Positions 26,701 through 34,721 of a DNA stretch of 64,000 bases are shown here, one piece after another. Below the pieces are notes generated by a model. That model was not told where the DNA came from. It saw only the letters and a list, made by a program, of their open reading frames with translations, and did no database searches. Origin of the DNA: Rhizobiales bacterium Ga0077525. GTDB taxonomy: Bacteria; Pseudomonadota; Alphaproteobacteria; Rhizobiales; Xanthobacteraceae. The DNA lies in contig LNDS01000053.1 in assembly GCA_001464835.1 (NCBI GenBank), forward strand, positions 1-64,000, written 5' to 3'. Positions within the stretch are counted from its first letter, which is position 1. Each line of letters starts with the position of its first letter. Position numbers and translations under genes: made by a program.

Positions 26701-27199
26701 GCTGATGGCGTACAAGGATGAGTACGAAGTCGCCCGGCTTTACACAGATACTTCCTTCATCGAGCGGGTGAAGTCGACCTTCGCCGCCGGCGAGTTGCGT
26801 TTTGAATTCCATCTGGCGCCGCCGCTTCTGGCGAAGGTCGACAAGACGACCGGCGAGCCGAAAAAGATGTCGTTTGGACCGTGGATGCTGAAAGCTTTCG
26901 CCGTGCTTTCGAAATTCAAGTTCCTGCGCGGCACACCCTTCGATCCGTTCGGCTATACGCATGAGCGGCGCATGGAGCGCCGACTGGTGGCCGAGTACCT
27001 GGAATTGCTCGATACCGTCGTGGCCGAGTTGACGCCGCTCAATCATGCGACGGCGGTGGCGTTGGCTTCTATCCCCGAGAAGATCCGAGGGTTCGGACCG
27101 ATCAAGCAACGCACGCTTGCGGCCGCCAAGGCCGAGGAAAAGGGCCTGCTCGAGCAATTCCGCGCCGGCGCCTCGCCTTTCCTGAAGGCGGCGGAGTAA
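23720..27199 (+). CDS. Indolepyruvate ferredoxin oxidoreductase family protein (fused alpha-beta)
   Basis: 1159 residues, the size of fused bacterial IorA-IorB-type enzymes. The N-terminal pyruvate-oxidoreductase domains include GYRGSPLGGLDQQ. The thiamine-diphosphate region 'FQNLGDGTYNHSGY' is near residue 495. [4Fe-4S] Cys motifs lie near 633 (CEGCGDCGVKSNC) and in CNKDYSCVKGFC. A gamma-type domain follows ('GIGGTGIVTVGAIIGMAAH'), then a long C-terminal domain. The family oxidatively decarboxylates aryl- or branched 2-oxoacids to acyl-CoA, reducing ferredoxin. ATG at 23720 follows AAAGGG. It is 37 bases upstream of a Crp/Fnr gene and close to CoA ligases and a Liv transporter, suggesting organic-acid catabolism. 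Confidence 0.92.
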   Translation: MTLRPVSLDDKYDLNQSHVLVTGYQALIRAILMQKERDRRAGLNTGGYLSGYRGSPLGGLDQQFMRSARELTAADVKFLPGLNEELAATAIWGSQQAELRGEGKFDGVFGLWYGKGPGVDRSGDVFRHANLAGTSKHGGVIALMGDDHTAESSTTAHQSEFHFVDVMMPILNPAGVQEIIDYALLGWAMSRYTGTWTALKCMHETVESTGVVDGSLERLNIVTPADFVMPEGGLNVRLVDTILGQEARLHDYKRDAMLAFVRANKINKTIMSGGRNPKIGIISTGKAYLDVRQAFDELGLDEIKCNDIGIRLFKIGCVWPIPRDELLEFAAGLDLIIVVEEKRSLIEVQVREELYGTANQPVCIGKKDENGNWLFPVKGALDANDIAIAIGERILRLGPNDEMAASVARLKSAQHKLSETTDVAVRIPYFCSGCPHNTSTRVPEGSRAYAGIGCHFMSQWMDRKTLGFTQMGGEGANWIGEAPFSKRDHVFQNLGDGTYNHSGYLAIRAAIASGVTMTYKILYNDAVAMTGGQHHEGSLTVQQIAAQVAAEGAKRIIVVTDEPDKYPADTEWPKGLTIHHRDDLDALQREMATVPGVSIIIYDQTCAAEKRRRRKRGTFPDPDKRVVINDLVCEGCGDCGVKSNCVSVQPLATEWGRKRTIDQSSCNKDYSCVKGFCPSFVTVHGAKLKKGEGISEPAGWPALPSPTVPLINHPYGIIVTGIGGTGIVTVGAIIGMAAHLEGKGVGIIDMAGLAQKGGAVFSHIRIANNADDIHAIRVAAGGADLVLGGDIVVVGSKKVLSAIKPGNTHMIVNTAEFMPGDFARNADFSLPTEKLKRTISGTAGRERSHFVDATRLATALLGNSIGANMFMLGYAYQNGGLPLSAEAVEKAIEMNGEAVAMNLAAFRYGRRAAVDPAAVESLIAPRPAEENDSLKLSQSFDETVERRVAFLTAYQNARYARRYRAVVDKVVAAEAAKTPGQTALAEAVARYLFKLMAYKDEYEVARLYTDTSFIERVKSTFAAGELRFEFHLAPPLLAKVDKTTGEPKKMSFGPWMLKAFAVLSKFKFLRGTPFDPFGYTHERRMERRLVAEYLELLDTVVAELTPLNHATAVALASIPEKIRGFGPIKQRTLAAAKAEEKGLLEQFRAGASPFLKAAE

Positions 27200-27236
27200 C
27201 GTGTTGAGTGCCTGAACCCCGTTTGGAGGCCTGCTC

Positions 27237-27911
27237 GTGATCTCGGCGGCGCGCTTGCGAGAGATTGCCTTCTGGTCCGCCGATCTGAGCGAGCAGGAAT
27301 TCGAACACGCGCGCCGCGGCATCGTCGAAAAAGCCTATGGCAAGGGCGCCTATATCTGTCACCGCGGCGACCGGTTCGATTCCTGGGCCGGTGTGACGGA
27401 AGGTCTCGTCAAATTGAGCACGGTGTCGCGCAACGGCAAGGCCGTGACGCTGGCGGGCCTGCGGGCCGGCGGGTGGTTCGGCGAAGGCACCGTTCTCAAG
27501 AACGAGGTGCGCCAGTACGACCTTGTCGCCTTGCGCGACACCCGCATGGCATTGATGGACCGGTCGACTTTTCTCTGGCTGTTCGAGAACAGCGTCGGAT
27601 TCAACCGCTTCCTGGTCAAGCAGTTCAATGAACGCCTTGGTCAGTTCATCGCCTTGGTCGAGTATGACCGGATGCTCGATGCCCCGGCACGTCTGGCGCG
27701 CAACATCGCCTCGCTTTTCAATCCGGCGTTATACCCTGGCCTCGGCATGCACCTCCAAGTATCCCAGGAGGAAATCGGTCTGTTGTCGGGGATATCGCGC
27801 CAGATGGCGAACAAAAGCCTGCAAATTCTGGAGAGCAAAGGTTTGCTGCGCGTCGAGCACAATGGAATTACGGTGCTGGAGCTGGAGCGCCTGGCCCGCT
27901 ACGGCGGCTAG
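27237..27911 (+). CDS. Crp/Fnr-family transcriptional regulator
   Basis: 224 residues from a GTG start. N-terminal cyclic-nucleotide-like beta roll ('GAYICHRGDRFDSWAGVTEG', 'GGWFGEGTVLKNEVRQYD'), a long dimer helix, then a winged helix 'QVSQEEIGLLSGISRQMANK'. No N-terminal Cys cluster is present, so it is not an oxygen-sensing Fnr. Effector unknown; the RxS cAMP-binding signature is not obvious. Located between the oxidoreductase and the acyl-CoA synthetase/ABC operon, it is a natural candidate to control both. Confidence 0.88.
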   Translation: MISAARLREIAFWSADLSEQEFEHARRGIVEKAYGKGAYICHRGDRFDSWAGVTEGLVKLSTVSRNGKAVTLAGLRAGGWFGEGTVLKNEVRQYDLVALRDTRMALMDRSTFLWLFENSVGFNRFLVKQFNERLGQFIALVEYDRMLDAPARLARNIASLFNPALYPGLGMHLQVSQEEIGLLSGISRQMANKSLQILESKGLLRVEHNGITVLELERLARYGG

Positions 27912-28222
27912 CAACGAGGCCGGCCGTGCGCCGGCAAGAAATCATATAACCGCACCTATACCCGATATGCCCCGTGCTTGTCTGTCAAGTGGGGCGTTGC
28001 GGAAACTTTATTTCATGCGATGTTCGTGGGCAGGACGGCGATGGGCGGCATTTCTTGCGGTAGCGGAATAGGTTTAGCGACGTTTTTCGGCCATTTTCCG
28101 TCCAACCGGAGCTTGACCGTTATCGGACAGTGAATTCATATCAATACAAATAAGATCGCCCACAAGGGCGGCTGAGGGGAAGATGCGGAGCCGGCGCGAC
28201 AGCGTCGGCTGAAGGGGAGGAT
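27912..28222. other. Intergenic region upstream of the acyl-CoA ligase / Liv operon
   Basis: 311 bases without a supported gene; holds the promoter candidate listed separately. It probably contains the regulatory input for the transport operon, but no clear Crp/Fnr dyad was found by eye. Confidence 0.4.
28113..28141 (+). promoter_or_regulatory. Candidate sigma70-type promoter of the ligase/ABC operon
   Basis: TTGACC (28113-28118), 17-base spacer, TCATAT (28136-28141), in an AT-rich stretch about 80 bases before the ligase start. Spacing is ideal and the -35 strong; the -10 is moderate. Confidence 0.5.
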
Positions 28223-30205
28223 ATGGTTGTGGCGTCTGACGCCGCCGCTACGGCGGACACGTTTCCGAAACTGTTGATCCGCAACGCGCGTCTTTATGGC
28301 GCGCGGCCATCGATGCGGCACAAGGACCTCGGCATCTGGCAGACCTGGACCTGGAAAGAGGTCGAGGAGCTGGTGCGCGCCTACGCCACGGGCTTGAGCC
28401 GGCTCGGCCTCAAGCGTGGCGAAACCATCGCCATTGTCGGCTCCAACCGGCCCAAATTGTATTGGTCGGTGATGGCGGCGCAGATGCTGGGCGCCGTGCC
28501 GGTGCCGGTCTATGCCGACGCCGTCGCCGACGAATTATCCTTCGTCCTGGCGCATGCGGACGTTCGTTTCGCCGCGGTCGAGGATCAGGAGCAGATCGAC
28601 AAGATCCAGTCGGTGCTCGACCGGCTGCCGAAACTCGAACTGATGTTTTACGACGAGACGCGCGGCCTGCGCGACTACGACCACGCCAAACTGCGCGCCA
28701 TGGACGACGTCATCGCCGACGGCCGCCAGGCGCTGGCCGCCGATCCGAAGCTGCGCGACTGGCTTGATGCCGAGATCGCCGCCGGCAAGGGCTCGGACCC
28801 CTCGATCATTCTCTATACCTCCGGCACCACCGGCGCCTCGAAAGGCGTGGTGCTGTCCGGCGAGCGCTCGATCAGGGCGGCGACCGACACCGTCAAATTC
28901 GACAAGCTCACCGAAAACGACGTCGCGCTCGCCTATCTGCCGCTGGCCTGGGTCGGCGATCATTATCTCAATTACGCGCAAGGGCTGGTGGCCGGCTTCT
29001 GTACCGCCTGTCCGGAAAATGCCGAGACCGCGATGTTCGATCTGCGCGAGATCGGACCGAGTTTTTATTTCGCGCCGCCGCGGACGCTCGAAGTGCTGTT
29101 GACGCGGATGATGATCCGCATGGAGGATGCCAGCCCCCTGAAGCGCAAGCTGTTCCATTACTTCCTCGGCGTGGCGCGACAGTACGGCGAGCGCATTCTC
29201 AACAAGCAGGCTGTGCCGCTCAAGGGCCGCCTGCTGTATTGGCTCGGCAATGTGCTGGTCTATGCGCCGCTCAAGAACGTGCTCGGCCTCTCGCGCGTGC
29301 GCGTCGCCTATACCGCCGGCGAGGCCATCGGGCCCGATTTGTTTGCCTTCTATCGCTCGATCGGCCTCAACCTGAAGCAGCTTTACGGCCAGACCGAAGC
29401 CTTCCTCTATGTCACGGCGCAGCCGGACGGCGCGATATATTCCGACACCGTCGGCCCGGCCTGTCCGAATGTCGACATCCGCATCGCCGAGAACGGCGAG
29501 GTGCTGTTCAAGTCGCCGGGCATGTTCATCGGCTACTTCAAGGATGCCGCCAAAACCGCGGAAGTGACCACGCCGGACGGCTATGTAATGACCGGCGATG
29601 CCGGCTATTTCGATGAGAAAACCGGCCATCTCAAGATCATCGACCGCGCCAAGGATGTCGGCCGCCTCAACGACGGCACGATGTTCCCGCCGAAATACAT
29701 CGAGAACAAGCTCAAGTTCTTTCCCGACATCCGCGAAGCAGTTGCTTATGGCGACAAGCGCGATTTTGTCACCGTGATGCTCAATATCGACCTGACCGCG
29801 GTGAGCAGTTGGGCCGAACGCAACAACGTGTCCTATGGCTCCTACCAGGAACTGGCCGGGCACCCGCTGGTCTATGCGATGATGGAAAAGCACGTCGCCG
29901 AGGTGAACAGCGCGATGGCTGCCGACAAAATGCTGGCCGGCAACCAGATCAAGCGCTTTCTCATTCTGCACAAGGAGCTCGACGCCGACGACGGCGAACT
30001 GACGCGGACGCAGAAAGTGCGGCGCGGCTTTGTCGCCGACCGCTACAAGCCGTTGATCGACGCGCTCTATAGCGGCGCCAGGGAAGCCGATATTTCGACC
30101 GAAGTGACGTTCGAGGACGGCCGCAAGGGTACGCTCGCCGCCCGCGTCAGAATCGCGGACGTGCAGCCGGTCGCGGTTTCCGGGAATTTGGGGAAGGCGG
30201 CATGA
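28223..30205 (+). CDS. Long-chain-type acyl-CoA synthetase (AMP-forming)
   Basis: 660 residues, AMP-binding superfamily. P-loop YTSGTTGASKG (Tyr198 onwards), 'LYGQTEAFLYVTAQPDG', TGDAGYFDEKTGHLKIIDRAKD and a C-terminal domain resemble the FadD15/bubblegum-type long-chain ligases of about 600-660 residues. It would activate a carboxylic acid to its CoA thioester with ATP. A strong AAGGGGAGG precedes the ATG. It is the first gene of an operon with a Liv-type importer (ATGA overlap with the next gene), so its substrate is probably what the importer brings in. Whether this is a fatty acid or an aromatic acid is not decidable. Confidence 0.9.
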   Translation: MVVASDAAATADTFPKLLIRNARLYGARPSMRHKDLGIWQTWTWKEVEELVRAYATGLSRLGLKRGETIAIVGSNRPKLYWSVMAAQMLGAVPVPVYADAVADELSFVLAHADVRFAAVEDQEQIDKIQSVLDRLPKLELMFYDETRGLRDYDHAKLRAMDDVIADGRQALAADPKLRDWLDAEIAAGKGSDPSIILYTSGTTGASKGVVLSGERSIRAATDTVKFDKLTENDVALAYLPLAWVGDHYLNYAQGLVAGFCTACPENAETAMFDLREIGPSFYFAPPRTLEVLLTRMMIRMEDASPLKRKLFHYFLGVARQYGERILNKQAVPLKGRLLYWLGNVLVYAPLKNVLGLSRVRVAYTAGEAIGPDLFAFYRSIGLNLKQLYGQTEAFLYVTAQPDGAIYSDTVGPACPNVDIRIAENGEVLFKSPGMFIGYFKDAAKTAEVTTPDGYVMTGDAGYFDEKTGHLKIIDRAKDVGRLNDGTMFPPKYIENKLKFFPDIREAVAYGDKRDFVTVMLNIDLTAVSSWAERNNVSYGSYQELAGHPLVYAMMEKHVAEVNSAMAADKMLAGNQIKRFLILHKELDADDGELTRTQKVRRGFVADRYKPLIDALYSGAREADISTEVTFEDGRKGTLAARVRIADVQPVAVSGNLGKAA

Positions 30206-31002
30206 GGGCGCCCGACGGACCACCGGTGACCTCCGGCGATGTGCTGTTGTCGATCGACAATGTCTCGCTGTCGTTCGGCGGCGTCAAAGCCATCAGCGGC
30301 GTCTCGTTTGACATCCGCAAGGGCGAAATCCGCGCCATTATCGGACCGAACGGCGCCGGCAAGACGTCGATGCTCAACATCATCAACGGCTTCTATCATC
30401 CGCAGCAGGGCATCATCACTTTCAAGGGCGAGGCGCGCAGCAAAATGCGCCCGCATGACGCCGCCGACGGCGGCATCGCCCGAACCTTCCAGAACGTTGC
30501 GCTGTTTCGCGGCATGAGCGCGCTCGACAACATCATGGCTGGCCGCACGCTCAAGATGAAGCGCAATATGTTCTGGCAGATGCTGCGCATCGGCCCGGCT
30601 CTGGCCGAGGAAGTCGAGCACCGCCATCGCGTCGAGGAAATCATCGACTTCCTCAAGATCCAGGAGATCCGCCGCACGCCGGTCAGCCGCCTGCCGTATG
30701 GCTTGCAGAAGCGGGTCGAACTCGGCCGCGCGCTGGCCATGGAGCCGGAGCTGCTGCTGCTCGATGAGCCGATGGCCGGCATGAACATCGAAGAGAAGGA
30801 GGACATGTCGCGCTTCATTCTCGATGTGAACGAGCATTACGGCACGACCATCGCGCTGATCGAGCACGACATGGGTGTGGTGATGGATCTGTCCGACCGC
30901 GTCGTGGTCCTCGATCACGGTATCAAGATCGCCGACGGCACGCCTCAGGAAGTAAAGAGCAATCAGGCGGTGATCGACGCCTATCTGGGAGTGGCGCACT
31001 GA
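30202..31002 (+). CDS. livG: Branched-chain-type ABC transporter ATP-binding protein (LivG)
   Basis: 266 residues, Walker A GPNGAGKT (48-55), Q-loop RTFQNVALFRGMSALDN, Walker B LLLLDEP and the AGMN extension typical of LivG. The usual LSGGQ signature is altered to LPYGLQKRVELGRAL, as in other LivG members. Overlaps the ligase stop (ATGA) and shares one base with livH. It powers the importer formed with LivH, LivM, LivF and the receptor downstream. Confidence 0.92.
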   Translation: MRAPDGPPVTSGDVLLSIDNVSLSFGGVKAISGVSFDIRKGEIRAIIGPNGAGKTSMLNIINGFYHPQQGIITFKGEARSKMRPHDAADGGIARTFQNVALFRGMSALDNIMAGRTLKMKRNMFWQMLRIGPALAEEVEHRHRVEEIIDFLKIQEIRRTPVSRLPYGLQKRVELGRALAMEPELLLLDEPMAGMNIEEKEDMSRFILDVNEHYGTTIALIEHDMGVVMDLSDRVVVLDHGIKIADGTPQEVKSNQAVIDAYLGVAH

Positions 31003-31934
31003 TGATAATTGCCTTTGGCCAGTTCCTCGAAGTCCTTGTCAGCGGTCTCCTCGCCGGCGTTCTCTATTCGCTGGTTGCGCTCGGCTTCGTGCTGATCTTC
31101 AAGGCGTCCGGCGTCTTCAACTTCGCGCAAGGCGCGATGGTGCTGCTCGCCGGCCTCGCGCTGGTGCGCTCGCTCGATTTCCTGGTGGCGAACGGCCTGC
31201 CGTTCTGGGCCGCCATCATCGCCGCACTGCTGTTTGCCGCACTCATCATGGCGATCACCGCCTTTCTGGTGGAGCGCTTTGTGCTCGGTCCGCTGATCAA
31301 TCAGGACGGGCTGACATTGTTCATGTCGACCATCGGCGTCACCTTCATTATCGAGGGCGGCGCGCAAATGCTGTTTGGCTCGGATGTCTATCCACTGCGG
31401 CTGTTTCCGAGTGATGCCTGGTTCCTGTTCGAGGGCTCGTTCCCGGGCGGCCTTCTGGTCAGCAAGATCGACGTCTGGGGCGGCATGATCGCCGCAGTAC
31501 TTGTCGTCGGTCTCGCGGTGTTCTTCCAGCAGACCAAGACCGGCCGCGCACTGCGCGCCGTCGCCGATGATCACGCCGCGGCGCAGTCGGTCGGCATTTC
31601 CCTCAACTGGATCTGGTTCATCGTCTGGCTGGTCGCAGGCCTCGTCGCGCTGGTCGCGGCCACCGTCTGGGGCACCAAGCTCGGCGTGCAGTTCTCAATC
31701 GTGTTCCTGGCGCTGAAGGCGCTGCCTGTGCTGATCATCGGCGGCTTCACCTCGGTGCCCGGCGCCATTGTCGGCGGACTGATCGTCGGCGCCGGCGAGA
31801 AGCTGGCCGAGGCCTATCTCGGTCCGTTCATCGGCGGCGGCATCGAATACTGGTTTGCTTATGTGCTGGCGCTGGTCGTGCTGATGGCGCGGCCGCAGGG
31901 CCTGTTCGGCGAGCGCATTATCGAGAGAATTTGA
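31002..31934 (+). CDS. livH: Branched-chain-type ABC permease (LivH)
   Basis: 310 residues, about eight hydrophobic helices. 'LYSLVALGFVLIFKASGVFN' and FAQGAMVLLAG are the standard LivH opening; 'KALPVLIIGGFTSVPGAIVGG' is the conserved loop that contacts the ATPase. ATG shares its A with the livG stop. A 150-base spacer containing a palindrome separates it from livM, unusual in an otherwise tight operon. Confidence 0.92.
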   Translation: MIIAFGQFLEVLVSGLLAGVLYSLVALGFVLIFKASGVFNFAQGAMVLLAGLALVRSLDFLVANGLPFWAAIIAALLFAALIMAITAFLVERFVLGPLINQDGLTLFMSTIGVTFIIEGGAQMLFGSDVYPLRLFPSDAWFLFEGSFPGGLLVSKIDVWGGMIAAVLVVGLAVFFQQTKTGRALRAVADDHAAAQSVGISLNWIWFIVWLVAGLVALVAATVWGTKLGVQFSIVFLALKALPVLIIGGFTSVPGAIVGGLIVGAGEKLAEAYLGPFIGGGIEYWFAYVLALVVLMARPQGLFGERIIERI

Positions 31935-31961
31935 GCCATGCGAACCGGCGACCGATACCGT

Positions 31962-32044
31962 ACTCCGTTCGTCCCCGTGAAAGCGGGGACTCAGATTTTT
32001 TTAAGAAGGAACTGGATTCCCGCTTTCGCGGGAACGAACGGAGT
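31962..32044. repeat. Palindromic repeat between livH and livM
   Basis: ACTCCGTTCGTCCCCG at the left is mirrored by CGGGAACGAACGGAGT at the right, with inner arms GTGAAAGCGGGGA and TCCCGCTTTCGCG. It can form an 80-base hairpin in the mRNA inside the operon. From recall it resembles REP-like elements of rhizobial genomes. Confidence 0.8.
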
Positions 32045-32084
32045 TTGTTGTAACGCTCAGCGATTAAGCGGAGCCTGGTGACAT

Positions 32085-33206
32085 ATGTTTTACCGCGAGA
32101 CCGGCCAGTTCAAGACCAGCTACGCCGCCGACATGCAGATATTTCCGATCCGGCAGGATCGCATTGCGCTGTGGGTCGTCCTGGCTATTGCCTTTCTCGG
32201 CATTCCGCTGCTTGACCAATTGCAGGTCTGGCCGTTCGGCGGCGAGTACATGCTGCGCGCCATTCTGATTCCGTTCTTGATCCTGTCGCTAGCCGCTATC
32301 GGCCTGAACATTCTCACCGGCTATTGCGGCCAGCTGTCGCTCGGCAGCGGCGCCTTCATGGCGATCGGCGCCTACAGTGCCTACAAGTTCGGCACCGGCG
32401 TCCATATCCCGCTGGGGCTGTTCAATCTTTCGATCCCGCCTCTGCCGGTATTGCCGTCGATCCTGCTGGGGGCGCTGATGTCGGCTTTCGTCGGCATCCT
32501 GTTCGGCATTCCGAGCCTGCGCATCAAAGGCCTGTATCTCGCGGTGGCGACCTTGGCTGCGCAGTTCTTCTTTGACTGGGTGTTCATCAGGGTGAAGTGG
32601 TTTACCAATTACAATTCGTCCGGCTCTGTGAGCGCGCCCGATCTGAATTTCTTCGGCTACGTCGTCAACACGCCGATTGACCGCTATCTGCTGTGCCTTG
32701 TCTTCGTCTCGATCTTTGCGCTGCTGGCGAAGAACCTGGTGCGCGGCAATATAGGCCGGCAATGGATGGCGACACGCGACATGGACATCGCCGCCGAACT
32801 GATGGGCATCCGGCCGCTGTATGCCAAGCTCACAGCCTTCGCCATTTCGTCTTTCATCATGGGGGTCGCCGGCGCGCTGTGGGCTTTCGTCTATCTCGGC
32901 GCCTGGGAACCTCTCGCCTTCAGCATCGATCGCTCGTTCCAGATCCTGTTCATGGTCATCATTGGCGGGCTCGGCTCGATCCTGGGCTCGTTCCTAGGTG
33001 CGGCGTTCATCCTGGTGCTGCCGATTGCGCTTGATCAGGTTCCGCATGCGCTCGGCGTGCCAATCTCGGTCGAGACCGTGTCGCATCTGGTGTTCATCGT
33101 CACCGGCACGCTGATCTGCTGGCTTCTGATCGTCGAACCGCGCGGTTTTGCGAGGCTCTGGTTGACTGGAAAGGAAAAGCTGAGGCTCTGGCCATACCCG
33201 TATTGA
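32085..33206 (+). CDS. livM: Branched-chain-type ABC permease (LivM)
   Basis: 373 residues with about nine helices. 'TGYCGQLSLGSGAFMAIGAY' is the LivM hallmark, 'FGIPSLRIKGLYLAVATLA' follows, and the ATPase-contact loop is GGLGSILGSFLGAAFI. An N-terminal polar stretch of about 20 residues precedes the first helix; ATG at 32130 is an alternative start. Pairs with LivH in the inner membrane. Confidence 0.92.
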   Translation: MFYRETGQFKTSYAADMQIFPIRQDRIALWVVLAIAFLGIPLLDQLQVWPFGGEYMLRAILIPFLILSLAAIGLNILTGYCGQLSLGSGAFMAIGAYSAYKFGTGVHIPLGLFNLSIPPLPVLPSILLGALMSAFVGILFGIPSLRIKGLYLAVATLAAQFFFDWVFIRVKWFTNYNSSGSVSAPDLNFFGYVVNTPIDRYLLCLVFVSIFALLAKNLVRGNIGRQWMATRDMDIAAELMGIRPLYAKLTAFAISSFIMGVAGALWAFVYLGAWEPLAFSIDRSFQILFMVIIGGLGSILGSFLGAAFILVLPIALDQVPHALGVPISVETVSHLVFIVTGTLICWLLIVEPRGFARLWLTGKEKLRLWPYPY

Positions 33207-33326
33207 AGGCATAGGCTTGAGGCTTCGAAGGTTAAGGCGCGCGACAGGAGCGGCGCACCTGCCTCAACAATAATAATCGCTTCAACGAACCGGCTGACAA
33301 GCCGACTCACAGGGAGGAAGACAGAC

Positions 33327-34646
33327 ATGAGAAAGCTAACTTTGGCTCTCGGCGCCTTGGCGGTTGCCGCGACCGCGTCGACCGGGCCGGCGGTGGCGCA
33401 GACGAACGAGCAGTTCCTGCCGGCGCTGGTTTACCGCACCGGACCTTACGCGCCGAACGGCATTCCGTTCGCCAACGGCGTCGCCGACTACTGGACGCTG
33501 CTCAACGAGCGTGACGGCGGCATCAACGGCGTCAAGATCGTGTTCGAGGAATGCGAGACCGGCTATGCCACCGACAAGGGCGTCGAATGCTACGAGCGCC
33601 TCAAGGGCAAAGGCCCGACCGGCGCCGGCTATTTCTCGCCGCTCTCGACTGGCATCACCTTCGCGCTCACCGACAAGGTGCCGGGCGACAAGATCCCGCT
33701 GCTAACCATGGGCTATGGCCGCTCGGAAAGCCGCGACGGCGCCGTGTTCCCGTGGAATTTCATCGCCGTCGGCAGCTACTGGACCGCCGCCGATGTCGCC
33801 ATCCAGCACATCGCCAAGGAAGTTGGCGGCTTCGACAAGCTCAAGGACAAGAAGATCAGCCTCGTCTATCACGACAGCCCCTACGGCAAGGAGCCGATCG
33901 CGGCGCTCGAGGCCCGCGCCAAGCTCAACGGCTTCACTTTCAAGGCGATCCCGGTCACGCATCCGGGCGTCGAACAGAAGTCGCAATGGCTGTCGATTCG
34001 GCAGGATCGTCCCGACTACGTGCTGCTCTGGGGCTGGGGTGTGATGAACTCGACCTCGATCAAGGAAGCGGCGGCTGTAGGCTATCCGCGCGACAAAGTC
34101 ATCGGTGTGTGGTGGTCGGGTGCCGAGCCTGACGTGACGCCCGCCGGCGATCAGTCGGCCGGCTACAAGGCGCTGATGCTTCAGCACGGCCCTGGCAAGT
34201 TCGCTGTTCACGCCGACCTTGAGAAGTTCCTGGTTTCCAAGGGGAAGTCTGTCTCCAAGGAAGATTTCGCCCAGGTGCTCTACAACCGCGGCCTGATCAA
34301 TTCGATGATCGGCACGGAAGCGGTCCGCACCGCGATGAAGAAGTACGGTAACAAGCCGATGACCGGCGAACAGGTCCGCTGGGGTTTTGAAAACCTCAAC
34401 CTGACCGCCGCGCGCATCAAGGAGCTTGGCTTCGAAGGCATGCTGCAGCCCTTGCGCTTCTCGTGCGAGGACCATCAGGGCGCCGACGTTGCCCGCGTGC
34501 AGCAGTGGGACGGCAAGGCCTGGAAGACGGTCTCGGACTACTACAAGGCTGACGACAAGATCCTTGCGCCGCTGGTCAAGGAACATGCCGCCAAGTATGC
34601 GACCGAGAAGAAGATCACCGCGCGCGACTGCTCCAAGGAGAGCTGA
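33327..34646 (+). CDS. Branched-chain-type ABC substrate-binding protein (LivK-like)
   Basis: 439 residues with signal peptide MRKLTLALGALAVAATASTGPAVA and mature protein from QTNEQ. Periplasmic binding protein type 1 fold, of the larger kind (about 410-440 residues) typical of receptors for aromatic or other organic acids rather than the 370-residue leucine binders; this specificity is an inference. 'NGVADYWTLLNERDGGINGV' and FEECETGYATDKGVECYERL are family-typical. GGGAGGAAG precedes the ATG. A very strong terminator follows its stop. Confidence 0.9.
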   Translation: MRKLTLALGALAVAATASTGPAVAQTNEQFLPALVYRTGPYAPNGIPFANGVADYWTLLNERDGGINGVKIVFEECETGYATDKGVECYERLKGKGPTGAGYFSPLSTGITFALTDKVPGDKIPLLTMGYGRSESRDGAVFPWNFIAVGSYWTAADVAIQHIAKEVGGFDKLKDKKISLVYHDSPYGKEPIAALEARAKLNGFTFKAIPVTHPGVEQKSQWLSIRQDRPDYVLLWGWGVMNSTSIKEAAAVGYPRDKVIGVWWSGAEPDVTPAGDQSAGYKALMLQHGPGKFAVHADLEKFLVSKGKSVSKEDFAQVLYNRGLINSMIGTEAVRTAMKKYGNKPMTGEQVRWGFENLNLTAARIKELGFEGMLQPLRFSCEDHQGADVARVQQWDGKAWKTVSDYYKADDKILAPLVKEHAAKYATEKKITARDCSKES

Positions 34647-34661
34647 TCGCCGCTGAAAAAA

Positions 34662-34693
34662 GGGAGGCGGCGTCGCGCCGCCTCCCGCTTTTT
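34662..34693 (+). terminator. Intrinsic terminator inside the Liv operon
   Basis: Perfect 11-bp GC stem (34662-34672 with 34676-34686), TCG loop, then T5 at 34689-34693. It lies between the receptor gene and livF and should reduce expression of livF and the PaaK-like gene relative to the receptor. Confidence 0.85.
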
Positions 34694-34721
34694 CCTCACC
34701 GCCAAGACCGGAGTTGATCGC

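Noticed and set aside
24968..27322. 784-residue open frame antisense to the ferredoxin oxidoreductase
   Set aside because: His/Arg/Ala-rich text with no domain, exactly opposite a gene with clear family motifs. A shadow caused by high GC.
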